The notes under the pieces are model-generated. The model was not told the DNA's origin, ran no database searches, and saw only the letters and a program-made list of their open reading frames with translations. A program made the translations under genes and the position numbers. A DNA stretch of 64,000 nt from Symsagittifera roscoffensis (taxonomy: Eukaryota; Xenacoelomorpha; Acoela; Convolutidae): positions 44,004,988 to 44,068,987 of the forward strand of contig NC_087070.1 in assembly GCF_963678635.1 (NCBI RefSeq), in the 5' to 3' direction. Below, one piece after another: positions 27,501-39,500 of the stretch (position 1 is the stretch's first letter; every line of letters starts with the position of its first letter).

Positions 27501-30500
27501 AAAATCTCAACCCCCCTATTTTGGGGTGCTATAAGGGTACACTCAGGGGTGCAAATACGGCCTCCAAGTATCACATTCGGCACATGTTTAAGATGACTAT
27601 GTTGACATGCCTTTCAACGTATAATTTTTTGCATGTTTAACGAAAGAGTTGGCATGTTTATGCTATATCGTTTTTTAATGTGTAAGAAATATCACTTGGC
27701 ACATGTTTGAGACGTGTTTGTGTTGAAAACACAAGCCTTGCGAGAGTTGGAATGCTTACAAAAATCGCCGTTTTAAAATATGTTGGAGCGCGAATGCTTT
27801 AACTCCACATTTTTTTTTTCGAGTTATGAGGTTTGTTAAGATTTTTCCTTTTTTCAAAAAGGATTAGAAATAAAAAAACACTAACCAAACTTGAAATTCT
27901 CAACCCGAAATCGAGGCGCCGCCAAGGTACACTCAGGGTTTGAATGCTTTTGGTTTTTCAAATGCTTTTGGTTTTTGAGATATCTTAGTTTTTTTATGAT
28001 TTTTTCATTTTTTTTTTGAAGAAATTAGCTATAAAAAAACTAACCGAACTTGAAATTCTTGTCCCTAATTTGGGGTGCTGCTAGGGTACCCTCAAGGATT
28101 GCAAATCTGGCGTCCAAGGGTGATTCTTCAAATCCTTTTGGTTTTCGAGATATGACGTTTCTTATGATTTTTCTTTTTTTATCAAAAAATTTGAATTTAA
28201 AAAAATCTAATCGATCTTGAAATTCTCAAATCTAATGGTTTTAGATAATTTATCCACGAGGGAAAGAACCAACATACGAGCTGTCTAGCTCATCATGGAG
28301 AACCGCTGTTGTGCCCCTGCTTATAAACTACATGCAATTTTTTTTGGGCTGGGTAATATTGCCTCACCCTCAAGCAACGAGCACGGATCATGGTGGCCTT
28401 CGAACATTCATTCGATGATGGGGTTTTGTCAGGGTACATTCAGGATGTACTGTCAGGGTACAAGTCTACCCTCTAGTTTTCCGTGATGGCGTTTCTCATG
28501 ATTTTTTGAAGAATTTTCAGGTTTTAAAACACATTAATAGAAATTGAATTTTTCAATCATATGGTGAGGTTTTGTCAGGTTACAATATAGGGTAGAAGTT
28601 TTGCCCTCAAGTATTATCTGCCATAATCATTTTGGTTTTCGAGATCTGGCGTTTTTTATGCAATAGAAACCCCTGGTAGCCCAGTTTATCTTCACGGTTG
28701 CCTTAAATATGGCTGTTTTACTACATTTTTAGAAAGCGTTTTTACGTTTAACGATCTTTTTGGAGCACCGTAGGTGCGAGTCATGCGCTAGTTTGCTAAA
28801 CGAAAGGTAATTTTCGCTCATCAATAACTTGGTTTACGCCCTGTTTCAAAGTCCATATTTACGCTGGCGATTAACAAGCATTATCAAATTGGAACAAAGA
28901 CTTTTTCATGTAAACAACTTGTTTGACAGAATCTCTGAATTCTTTTATGGTTTATTCCTCGATTGCTTACCCTCATTTGGTTTAGATAAATGTAGTAATA
29001 CCTAGCAGTACGGAGGTCGGGTTTTGAATCCGGCCAGGACCTGTTTTTTTTTGCGAAGTGAAAATTTTCAGATTGAAAAAAATTAATTGTCGTCCATCGT
29101 TGATTTTTTTTATCAGTTAAGTCGCTACAATACGAGATATTCTGTTTATTCAAGCAATATGCAGTATAATATGAATCATTTTGATGGGTTTCTTGCTATG
29201 GTACAGGTAATTAAGCTGCAGGAAAGTTTCCTGATTTTTCATGTGATACGCTATTTTAGTTCTTCTCAGGATGACCGAAGTTGTTGATGTCTCCAAGTTC
29301 AGTCAAAAAGTGTTATAACATCTAGTTTACTAAACCGGTAAATTGAATCCAGAGTTAAAATAAATAAAAAATAGTATAAGTAAATTTTTGTCGGCTTCAT
29401 GGATTCCCTCGCTAAATTTGTTCAATTTTCAGTTTTTCAATAAGTTTTCTTTGTTCCATTTCAAGCAGCTAAAATATACTTTCATAGCTTTTTGGTTTTT
29501 ATACACCTGAAAATTTTTAATATTTTTCTATCAGACTTTCGGTTCTTTATTTCTCATGGTGTTTTTACATTGTTTTCATCAGCCTTAAGTTGGCATTCTT
29601 GTTAAGGTCAGGCAAATTGATTGTGACTTGATTTAATTGTTTAGGTTATGCCTTATAGAAACAAAATTGAAAAAGTTTTTGAAAAAATAGTACAATTTTT
29701 ATAATTTTAACAGATTATAAATAGTACGATTTTTATCATTTTAACAGACATTTAACAGATAATAATCAAGGCACTAAATTGAAAAAGTTTCTGAAAAAAA
29801 ATAGTATAACTTTTATCATTTCAACAGATATATATTTTTAAGAAATAGATAATGTAGGGAGACTTCTTTTAAGTATCGATCACTTTGTACTTTATATGGC
29901 GTGTGGGGGGATGATTTTCACAAAAATCTTAGAATAAAAAAAATTCTTTTCATTTTATTTCATTACATTTAATGTTTTCATGCTATTACTGCGCCATAGA
30001 CCTTAAAGGCAGTCGGAACATTAGGGCTTCGCCCTGATACGAGCTGTCTTGTTACTTTTTGAAATTGATTTTCTTGTAATGCATGTTACTGCTTATTTGT
30101 ATTTTTTCCTTTTTTCGTAGATATATTTTAACCGTTTTTCTTTTGCGTCTTCGTAGTGCAGATCAGCTTCTGTAAAAATTTTTTTTTGCTTTTAGTTTTT
30201 CTGCCTACTTCTTCTTGACTTAGTTGTCATTTCCAGGTGTTTTTTCAAAAAATTAATCAGTTCTATCTATGCTGGTGCTTTGTCTGATGCATTCAATGAG
30301 TTTTGCGTAATTATCAATGAAGGAGTTTATTCCCAAAATTGCATGTCGTTCTAAAATTTCAAACATCCTTGAGGCATAATTTCAGGAGTTTTGGTAAGAT
30401 TTTAGTTTTTGAATTTCCCAATAGAGTTTAAAAATTTATCTATTGACCCATTTTTCTCTTATTAAGATAAGTTTACGACTGTTTTCAATCATAAAATATA

Positions 30501-33500
30501 TTTGAAATCGAAAGAGATTCAACGTGATATAATTTAACTTTTCGAAATGCGAAAGTTGAAACTTTTAAAAAAAGTCATTCATTTTTCTTTTGTTGCATTG
30601 AAGTTCATGACGCTTTTCGAACATTCGATTTGTCATGTTTTGAAATCGAAGATATCAACGTCCTGGCTCAAATAAGGAAATATTTAACCTGTGACTTTTT
30701 TCTTAATTTTTGGAGATTCGAAGTTGACTATTTGTTGGACTTAATCATGCGCTTATGATGCTCAACCCGTAAGAGAGACTTAATGAGTGTGGCTAGTTGA
30801 TCTAAAATTTCAATGCTTGAATAATTTTTCCGAAACAAGCTAATTGGTCCTAAAAATTTCTAGTTTGACTGAAAGTGTTTTAGAAAATTTTTGCTACTCT
30901 TTACCCTTGCGATAAGCAAGGGTATTGCAATTGGTTACTAGACTTTTTTCCCGTAAATAACTTTGTTCACGGCTTTTCATCTGGACTCGTTTCCTGGAAG
31001 TCTGTTAGCTACAAATTAACCGCTACAGATGTTTTTTGCGTCTTATTCGAAATTATGTCTCTTTTTAAAAAATTATCTATTTTACTAACTCAATTTGGTA
31101 AAATTTCATTTTTTCCTTCCTTTTTTTGGCTTGATACGTTTCGGCTTCATGTGTGCTGAGGGTCAGGGGGGGGGGGGGGCTGATTAACTTTTTATTATTC
31201 TTGAGTTTTTTTGATTTTTATCAGGCTTTTTTATGATTTTATTCGGCCTACTAGGTTTCGACGTATATTTTATCGGCTTTTTATGTGTATTTTGAGGTTG
31301 AAGGGAACTTTATTTTTTTGAATTTTTTTCTGCTGAAAAGGTTTCTGCTAAGTATTTTTGGCTTTGTTACCGGTTGTTAAATTTTATTTCGATGCTTATT
31401 TTATATTCTTTTGTCTTGGCACATTTTGTTTCAAAACTAGCCTTATTCATTTCGATATGTGTTTAAGTTGATTTTCGTTTAATCACGTTTCTGTATTTTA
31501 TCGTATTTTGGGCTCGTTTAGTTTTTGCTATATGTTAATTATATCACTTTGTACTTTACATAGCGTGTTAGGTGTTGATTCTAAATTTGTTTTGTTACCA
31601 AAATTTCATACTTTTTCAAAACGAAACTTCTCTGCAGGCCTTAAAGCCTGTTGGAACATTCAGGGCTCCATCTGATACGAGCAGACTTGTCTGAAGTTTA
31701 AAAACTAAACAAAGTCTTGAGCCTGCAGCACACCGATTGTTCTTTTTAATTAATAGACTATCGCTTTATCAACCGTAAAAGCAAAGTGGCGACATTGCCG
31801 ATTAAATTTGAAAGAGCTCAAACGACTGATTATAATTAAAATGATTGATTAATTTTGTCATTTTAGTGATTTAGTTTAAGAGCTTGTTGTTAATTAGAAT
31901 GTGAACTGTACTGTGTTGTAGGTTTTTTCCGCCGGAGTGTGACTAATGACAGAAAGTACACGTGTGAGAAGAGCGGAGCCTGTAACATAGACATTTACAT
32001 GCGCAGGAAGTGTCAGAAGTGTCGGTTGGAGCGGTGCTACGCAGCTGGAATGCGCAAAGAGTGTAAGTACTTGTTGCTCCCTTCCTTTTTTATTGTTGCT
32101 CCCTTGTCGACAAGCAGTGCCTCTCAATCTTTCTGTAGCCAGATGATAGTTTCAAGTGATCGCTCAAGTGTAACTGCCCGACCGAGCAAGATTGTACCTC
32201 AGACTTTCCTATAGGTCGTGATGATTTTTTTTAAGGAAACGCCTGAAAATGCTCTTGTATTTTATACAGAAGTGTATACAAGAGATATCATGCTGTTATG
32301 AATGCTTTTGGGTTTATATGCACTATTTGAGTTCAAATCAATTTCATCTGCTAAAAGTTAGGTAAGTTGCGCTCTCCAATTACGAATGTGTAAAAGTCAT
32401 GAAAAGCGTGATTGACTTCAATGTAAATTTAATTTTCAGATTCAGGAATAAAAATGGTACCTATTATTCAGTTTTCTTAAATTAGTTAATTTTATCAACA
32501 AAGAGTCAATCGTAAATTGTTCTCAATTTTCAAAAAGCTCTAAGACTTACTGGTGATGAAAATATTTTCAAAATTCACGTCAATTTTTCTTTTGTTTCTT
32601 TGCGTTCGTTGACATTTTTCCAACTGTTTGAAGATTTGAACGTTGAGACTGTTTTTAAAAAACAAGGCAGTATTTTTTCTGTTGATTCCGTTCATTGACT
32701 CTTTTCAAATTCCGTTATCTTTGTTTTTCTTATTTGATTGATTTTTAATTTTTTCCCTATTTTTTTGTTGATTGCTGAAAGTAACTCAAGAAGTAAAAAT
32801 TGATAAAAAATCAAGAAGTTCCTTTCTTAATTATTTCTGCAAATTTAAAATTTAAATTAGCTACTGATTCCATGTTACAGCTTTGAATTATTCTAGCAAG
32901 TTTTGACGAACTTATCAGAAAGTTAGCCCATTCAACGAGTCCTTTTTTCGCTGAATTTAACAGTCTGATTTTCGTAACTTGGCATGTTTTTGACTATAAA
33001 GCATTCAATAACGAGTTTTATGTTTCATTTGGGACGCTACATCTTGATTAGGTAGATAATGCATTGGCTTATGGTACTCTAACAGCAGCTGCAAATCTGT
33101 AAGGTGTAATTAAGCATTAAAACATAGTCTCGATTGTGCTTCTGCGTTCAGTTAGTAGTTTTTTCAAACAATTTGACCAGGCTAATCTAGATACTTAATA
33201 TGCTTCAAGTAATTACGATGAAAATAGATAAACGTATTTGATCAGAAACGCTTAAAATATGCGTTTGCTAAATTTCATGAACTTGCTATCACTGTTAAAA
33301 AATACTAGAAAAAAAACGAACATTACCAAATTGTTTCGTGTTTTGAGTAATTAATTCTGATTGGGCAATACAAATTTGCTGGCATTCAGTTTCGAATCAA
33401 AAATCTAAAATGAGATTATAATTAAAAAATTACCAGACGTCGGTGTGGTTATCGTGCAGATCAATTAACTTGACGACAATGAAGTAGTTGATTTTGCGTT

Positions 33501-36500
33501 TTATCGAAGAGTAGGGCTTAATTCCAAAAAATAGAAAAATTTGACGTGTTTTTCAGTTCGTCCAAATTAATTTTCCGAGCCCTCACAAAACAGTATTTGA
33601 CCCAATATGATTTTTTTTTCAGAAAACAAGCAGAAAATGACGTTTTTAGGCACTTTGGGGAAAGTTTTGACAAAAAATTGAGTTTTTCACAAAGGCTCGC
33701 CACTCAAATTTACTGTATATTGGAGCCTTCAGAGACATTTCATGGTCGATTCATCAGTAATGGATGTAAAAAAAGTACTTAAGGAGGACGCTTTTGGAGG
33801 CTACAAGATTCAGTCCTTTAGATGGTGGGTTTCTCTGCTGTCAATATTCTTTCATGGGACATTTTTGGTAATTTTTGGCTATTCACGTCAAACGTTCTGC
33901 CAAGACAGCTCTGATTAACCACATTGGATTGGGAAATGTTTTAGATTGAGGAGGTATTTGTCAATTGACAACCTGCTTGGAATTCAACTGGTTACTCTCC
34001 CAAAGGTTTCGTTGCTGGTAGTTAACTTACCAACACTATATCAGGAAAAATTTTTCGCTCGCTCTGAAAAAGTTCTTTAACATGCGTCTTTCCTCCGTTT
34101 TTCTGGAAAAAAATTTGATTGACACGAAAAAATTGTAGATTGCGTTTTAAACATGTCAGAATAATAGCGTGTTTAGGCGCTCGAAAATGCAAAGTAGCGG
34201 AAGCAAACACACGCGAGTGTAGTGTTATACTACGAAGCACTTTTTTCCAACCTAATTTGCAAATGAGTGTTTTTGGTGTTGTTCAAAATATTGGTGATTT
34301 AATAGCATGTGTAGATGCTTTTTTGCTCTCAAGTATTCAATTGTAATGAAAGCAGAGAGTACTCTTTTATAGGTCTTGGTGATTTTTGCTATATGGGCTT
34401 ACTCAACGATTATTTCTTCATTTCGATGGCGGATTTTCTAAATGCTTTTCTGTGTTTCAGGAAGGATTGGTCGTAGAATTTTCGAGTCTCAAAACTTTTT
34501 AGCTTAAGATTTTTGACAACATTTCTGTTTTCGACTTTACGGGCTTCGACTCAGTTTTTTTTTACCTTACTTGCCGCTCGGTAAATATTTCTCAGTATTT
34601 TATGAATGTTTCTCTGTTGTTTATGAATTTTGGCCGAGACAAACTAATGAGTTTTCGACTTTTTTCAAGTAATTTTTCGACGTCTGTCTCTTTCTCTGTT
34701 CACTATCTTGTATTGTAATGTTGTTGTTTTTTAGAAAGTGCTGCGATGCACTGCTTCGCCTCTTTGTTTCAATTTGTGTTTGCCATTTTCTGGCGTGTCT
34801 TTGCAGAGATCAGTTGCCCTCTGGTAATGAAGGTCAGTTTCAGTAACTGGTATAGCTCAATGGGTTTTTGTATTAGGTATCTTATGGATGTGTCCTCTAA
34901 AGAAAAGTATATCTCTAGCTCAACATGATAAGCTTTCCTGAAAATTCACGTTTTAATTTGTTTTTCCAATTATAGCTATTGTATTCTGAAATTGTGTTTT
35001 GTGTTGTTTTTGCTCTAGTATGATGTTTCTTAGCAGGATTGCCGGCTTGAGCTATACTGAATGATTAATTTGGACGGATAAATTAGTGATTTTTGCTGGG
35101 TACTGGTATTATGCAAGCATGCGTGTTTACGATGGCTTAATTCGTGCATTAAACACCGAAAATGGCTCTTAAGAGTTCCATTCCGTGCGATGACAAACAG
35201 TTTTTGCGTTGCTTAAGCGTAATTTTTTAATGAGTTGACTATGGTTTTTGAGCGTTACTTTCTTTTGCTTGTATATTCGATGTTTACACTTGCGAAGCAA
35301 ATTGCATTAGTACGAATTTCTTTTTTTTCCAACCTAAGTCGCAAATATTGGTGTCAAAAGTTTGATATGTGAAAAGTTTACACAGCTGATGCATTTTTAA
35401 TTCATCAAATGTACCGAAAAAAGTTAGTTATTTCAAACAGCAGTAAAATGATAAAAAGCTCTATTTCAGAAACTTTCCAACTCGTAGTATTTCGCAATTT
35501 TTTTTGAAATACATAGTTTTTAAATAATTTGGCTTTATGCTTTCCATTTATTACATGCAAATTTGTGTATTTTTGGCTATTTTTGCTGCATCGAACTGGC
35601 AAGTTGTTAGCATGTGTACTTGCGTTATTGATGGCTAGTTTTTGGGAATTTGAAGCATTCATGGCTGAGTGGTTCGCGCGTGAGACTCAAATTTGCTAGG
35701 CTTAGGTCGCAGATTCGATTCCGACACGTAGCCGAGTTTTTGATAATTCGAGGCTCATTTCTACTTTTCCTTATTTCATTTGATAGAGCTGCTTTTTGGT
35801 CGTGTTCTCGCAAGTGTTTGCGAAGCGCAGCTTCGCCTCTGTGTAAATTTGTCTTAAAATTGAAAAGAAGCGCGTGCTTTAATTTCACAATTGGCTTTTC
35901 TTGTTTCAAAATTCTAAAATATATATATTTTTTCCAGCATTTATTTTTTTCGCTTTTTTTTGATGTGTTTGAGCGTTCAACTATTTTATGCGAAGTGCAG
36001 TCTATTTTATGCGAAGTGCTTGAATATGCGAAGTGCAGTCTATCTGGTTTTCATTAGATGATGTGAACGACCTAAGAAAGCAAGCGGATATGGTGATGTT
36101 GCGAAGTAAATTGACTCATATTACAGAAGTCCGTTCTAAAGTTTGTTTGAATCCTGCAGTCGGCTAAGTCTTCTTTTAAGCTAATTAAATGTCAAAGAAC
36201 GAAGTGAAGACTAATTTAGGTCTTCACTTGGTTATGATTGTTTTATTTCAGGCTCAGTCTTGTTTTTTCTTGGTTTGAATTTGATTTCGCTTTAAAATCA
36301 CTTCGAATTCATTTGCCAAATGGAAGGGAGATTACCCGCTTCAATAACAAAAGAGAAAATGTCGCGAAAATTTGTATTTTGAAATAAAAATTTTCTGGCG
36401 GATTGATCCAATTTTGCACATTGGGTTAGTTTTTATCAATAGGTGTCATGGATGAAAATTTCTTGCTATTCAAAGATCTTTAAGGCGTTCTGTAGCCAAA

Positions 36501-39500
36501 TGTCCGATGGCTATGGTTTTCTTTGCTGACACTTTGTTATATATATTTTTTAGTCGTTCATACTCTCCTATAGGTCGCGATGACTTTTTGTTTTTTTTTG
36601 CCAAATGTCTGAAAATTTTTTAAGGCTCAAATTTTAACTTATTGATCCAGTTTTCTCAAACTGGGTTAATTTTATCAAAAAAGTGTCAATAATAAATTGT
36701 TCTAAAAAATCAAAGAGCTGCAAAGGCATCTATTTTTTGAAATTCTAAAGTTTATCAAAAAAAAAAACGAGTCAATATTTTTTCTGTTTACTTACGTTTT
36801 TGACTTTTTCCAACTGTTTGTTGGTTAAGTTTTTGAGTTTAATGGTCCCTCTTGTCGTTTTTTCTTGTTTGCGAAGTGCAGCTTTGCGTGTATGTCAAGT
36901 TTTGTCGCATAAAAGGTGCAAAACTCCGCTTCGCTTCTTTTTCTGCGGTATTCTCTGAATTTGGGGTTTTGAGGAATTATTGGATTGTTTGGGAGCACCT
37001 TTCTCATTTTGATATTGTTTTTGAGATTAAGTCCGAATAAAAATAGAGAATATAAATATGGGAGCAACTTATAATTGATTTAAGCACGTAATGCGATAAC
37101 TTGCAACAAACGAAAACTCGCAATAAAAGACAACCCGCCTTGAAAGACAACTCGCAATATACTCACCGCCGCAGTCGCGACAACGTGTTGCGAGCTTGCC
37201 AATAGAGGGTGGGTCTTGATATGAAATTTAGAGCCGTTTATCGAAAATCTTGAGTGAAAAGTAATTATTTGAACTTTGCTAGTTAAAAGTTTCCTTAAAT
37301 TTTTCGAGTTGTCATTTATTACTAATTGCCTTTTCTAGCGACTTGTAGCGGTACCGATTAAATATATTCGACACTTGAAATACAAATTACGCAACACATT
37401 CACATCTTAACAATAACACCATCAATTTTTCTCAAAAATCCAGCCACAAAGTGGTCAAATTGAATCAATTTTCCGTTACTTTTTTCTCGCATTTCTTGGA
37501 TGTGGACGCCGTTTCCATCGGCGCCTTATACATGTTGTCTCGAATGAGTATTTGTTTCCCCTTTTCAATCAGACTCTCTTTAGCTTCAGGGTAATCTCTC
37601 GTTGCCTGCATTAAGTCCGTCTTAGACAGTGCAAATAGGTCTGTAAATCCTTGACTGCGTATATTTGCAGTTCGCCTATTGCCGTTCACGTTTCCCTCAA
37701 TTCCAAGAATACTGATTTCCCCGAAATAGCTCCCCGGTTTGAGCGTCGCGAACACTTTGGAACCATCTTCGGAAACTACGTCGAGGAACCCTTGCTTGAT
37801 GATGTACATTTCCTTTCCCACGTCGCCTTTTCGACATACGAAATCACCGGGACTGAAAACTTCGGGTTTCAGTTTCAGTACAAGTTCGATTAGAAAACCA
37901 GGCTCACAGTCGGAGAAAATTGCCACCCGTTTCAAAGTTTCGACGTGAATATGCAGCGCAATCTCAGCACGAAGTTTCGGCGGAAGAATATCAATCAAAG
38001 CTTGTTCGTCGATCGATTTTTGATTGTCCCATATGTAGTCGAACCAATGGATTATTTTGCGCTCCAGTTTCCTGTCAACTCTTCGAAAGTTCATATACTG
38101 TTTGACAGTGTCAAGCTGGGACTTAAATTTCGTCTCGTTAGCTTGGAAGTTTTTGATTGTTGTTCCAACGTTTCCGATTACAGTAGCGAAAATAATGACG
38201 CCCAGAAGAAAGTCGCCTACCATGAATATAAATTGAGAGTCGTTTTCAGGTAGAGGCGTCTCTCCAATTGTAGTGAGAGTTAAAGTGGACCAATACATGG
38301 AATATAAATACTGGTATGAAAAATGACACTTTATCTTGCGATTGGTAACGCCCCAAACGAAATCGTCCATTTTGTTCCTGTCATAAGTTGGAAGTGAACT
38401 TGAATTATTGTCCGAAAATAATGGCAGAAATGGTTCAAATTCGTAAGACAATCCGTGTTTGCAAGATAGTGAAAATGAGATCTGAAATGGGAACTCATCC
38501 GCATTTTTCCAAACATCTGAAGTTGGTTCCAGACATACCATCTCTGGACTTACTTCAGAACACGACTTATTGCGAGCTAGTTGCAGTGAAATACTTTCAA
38601 AGTAAGTCGGACCACCGAGCGAAGAGTAAGTGTCGTTTGTTATCATACTTTCTCCATTAGCAATGGAGTTAAGAAGCATAGATTGTAGTTCAGGCTCGTC
38701 GCAACCTCCGAAAACCCAGTTGTCCGAACCCAAAGTCATTTTTTCAGAAATAAGGAAAAATATACAAGCGTTCCAGTGCACGATTATAGCTATGCATAAG
38801 CACAATCTTGTAATGCGAATGGCGTTTGGCATGTTCGTGCGTTTCTCGATTTTTTCGAATGAGTTCAAAATTGTACCGAGCTTGAAGAGTCGATTGAATC
38901 GCAAAATTAGCAGAAACTGGCCACTAAAGATCCAATGATTAGTTTGTAAGTTGAGTATGCTGAAACCGCCTTTCAAAATATAGCAAATATGGTCAAATGG
39001 AATTGCAGAAAAAACGTCCAGTTTGAAAACCCTTTTGGAGAAATACTTCTTCATTGTCCGTTGTATATCAACAATACTGAGACCTTGGTACAAGAAAGTA
39101 GCTCTATGCTGCAAAACAATGTCGAAAAAGTAGAGAGCGTCTGCTGTAACATCAATGCTTATCCATGCAGATAAATAATCTGTATTTACCTGTTCGAAAC
39201 AAAGTCTTGTTATAATAAAAGAGAAGTTATAAAGTACTGCGTAAACGTTTAAAATACTCCAAAATGTAATTTTTCTGGAATTTTTCTCGTCAGTTGTATC
39301 CCAAACCCAATTTCGACGCTGTGATTTTGCTTCAACCGATAATTTGATCTCATCTGAAATTTCTTTTCCAGGGTTTTGTTGGCTCTTTTGAAACAGTTTT
39401 ATTGATTCCATGTTATCTGAGCTTTCAATAATACCATCAACCGGTTCGCGAGCTGAGTGTGCAAAGCGATCAAACAGGTTTTCTTCGAAATTTCGGTTTC

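Larger units (their letters stand above)
26127..28791 (+). mobile_element. Non-autonomous Helitron-like element H1, 2.7 kb
   Basis: The 5' end A|TCTATTATTTA and 3' end CTAG|T fit Helitron insertion between A and T. A hairpin GCACC-GTA-GGTGC (28765-28777) stands 10 nt before the CTAG. A second copy (49835-51294) has the same 11-bp 5' end, the same kind of hairpin and CTAG. It encodes no Rep/helicase. The interior is mostly a ~160-bp tandem satellite. It lies in receptor intron 2. The 5-bp stem is shorter than usual. Confidence 0.6.

Noticed and set aside
29005-29045. tRNA T-arm-like stretch GGTCGGGTTTTGAATCCGG
   Set aside because: No A box or cloverleaf surrounds it; at most it is an old SINE remnant.
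35648-35735. tRNA-Ser/Leu-like sequence as a tRNA gene
   Set aside because: The A- and B-box-like parts are present, but the acceptor and anticodon stems do not pair and the sequence is shared with SINE-like copies.
38311-38553. 243-nt intron inside channel exon 4
   Set aside because: The donor and acceptor words and phases fit, but the segment is open, divisible by three, and reads like an extracellular loop with Cys and glycosylation sites. I left it as coding and noted the alternative.
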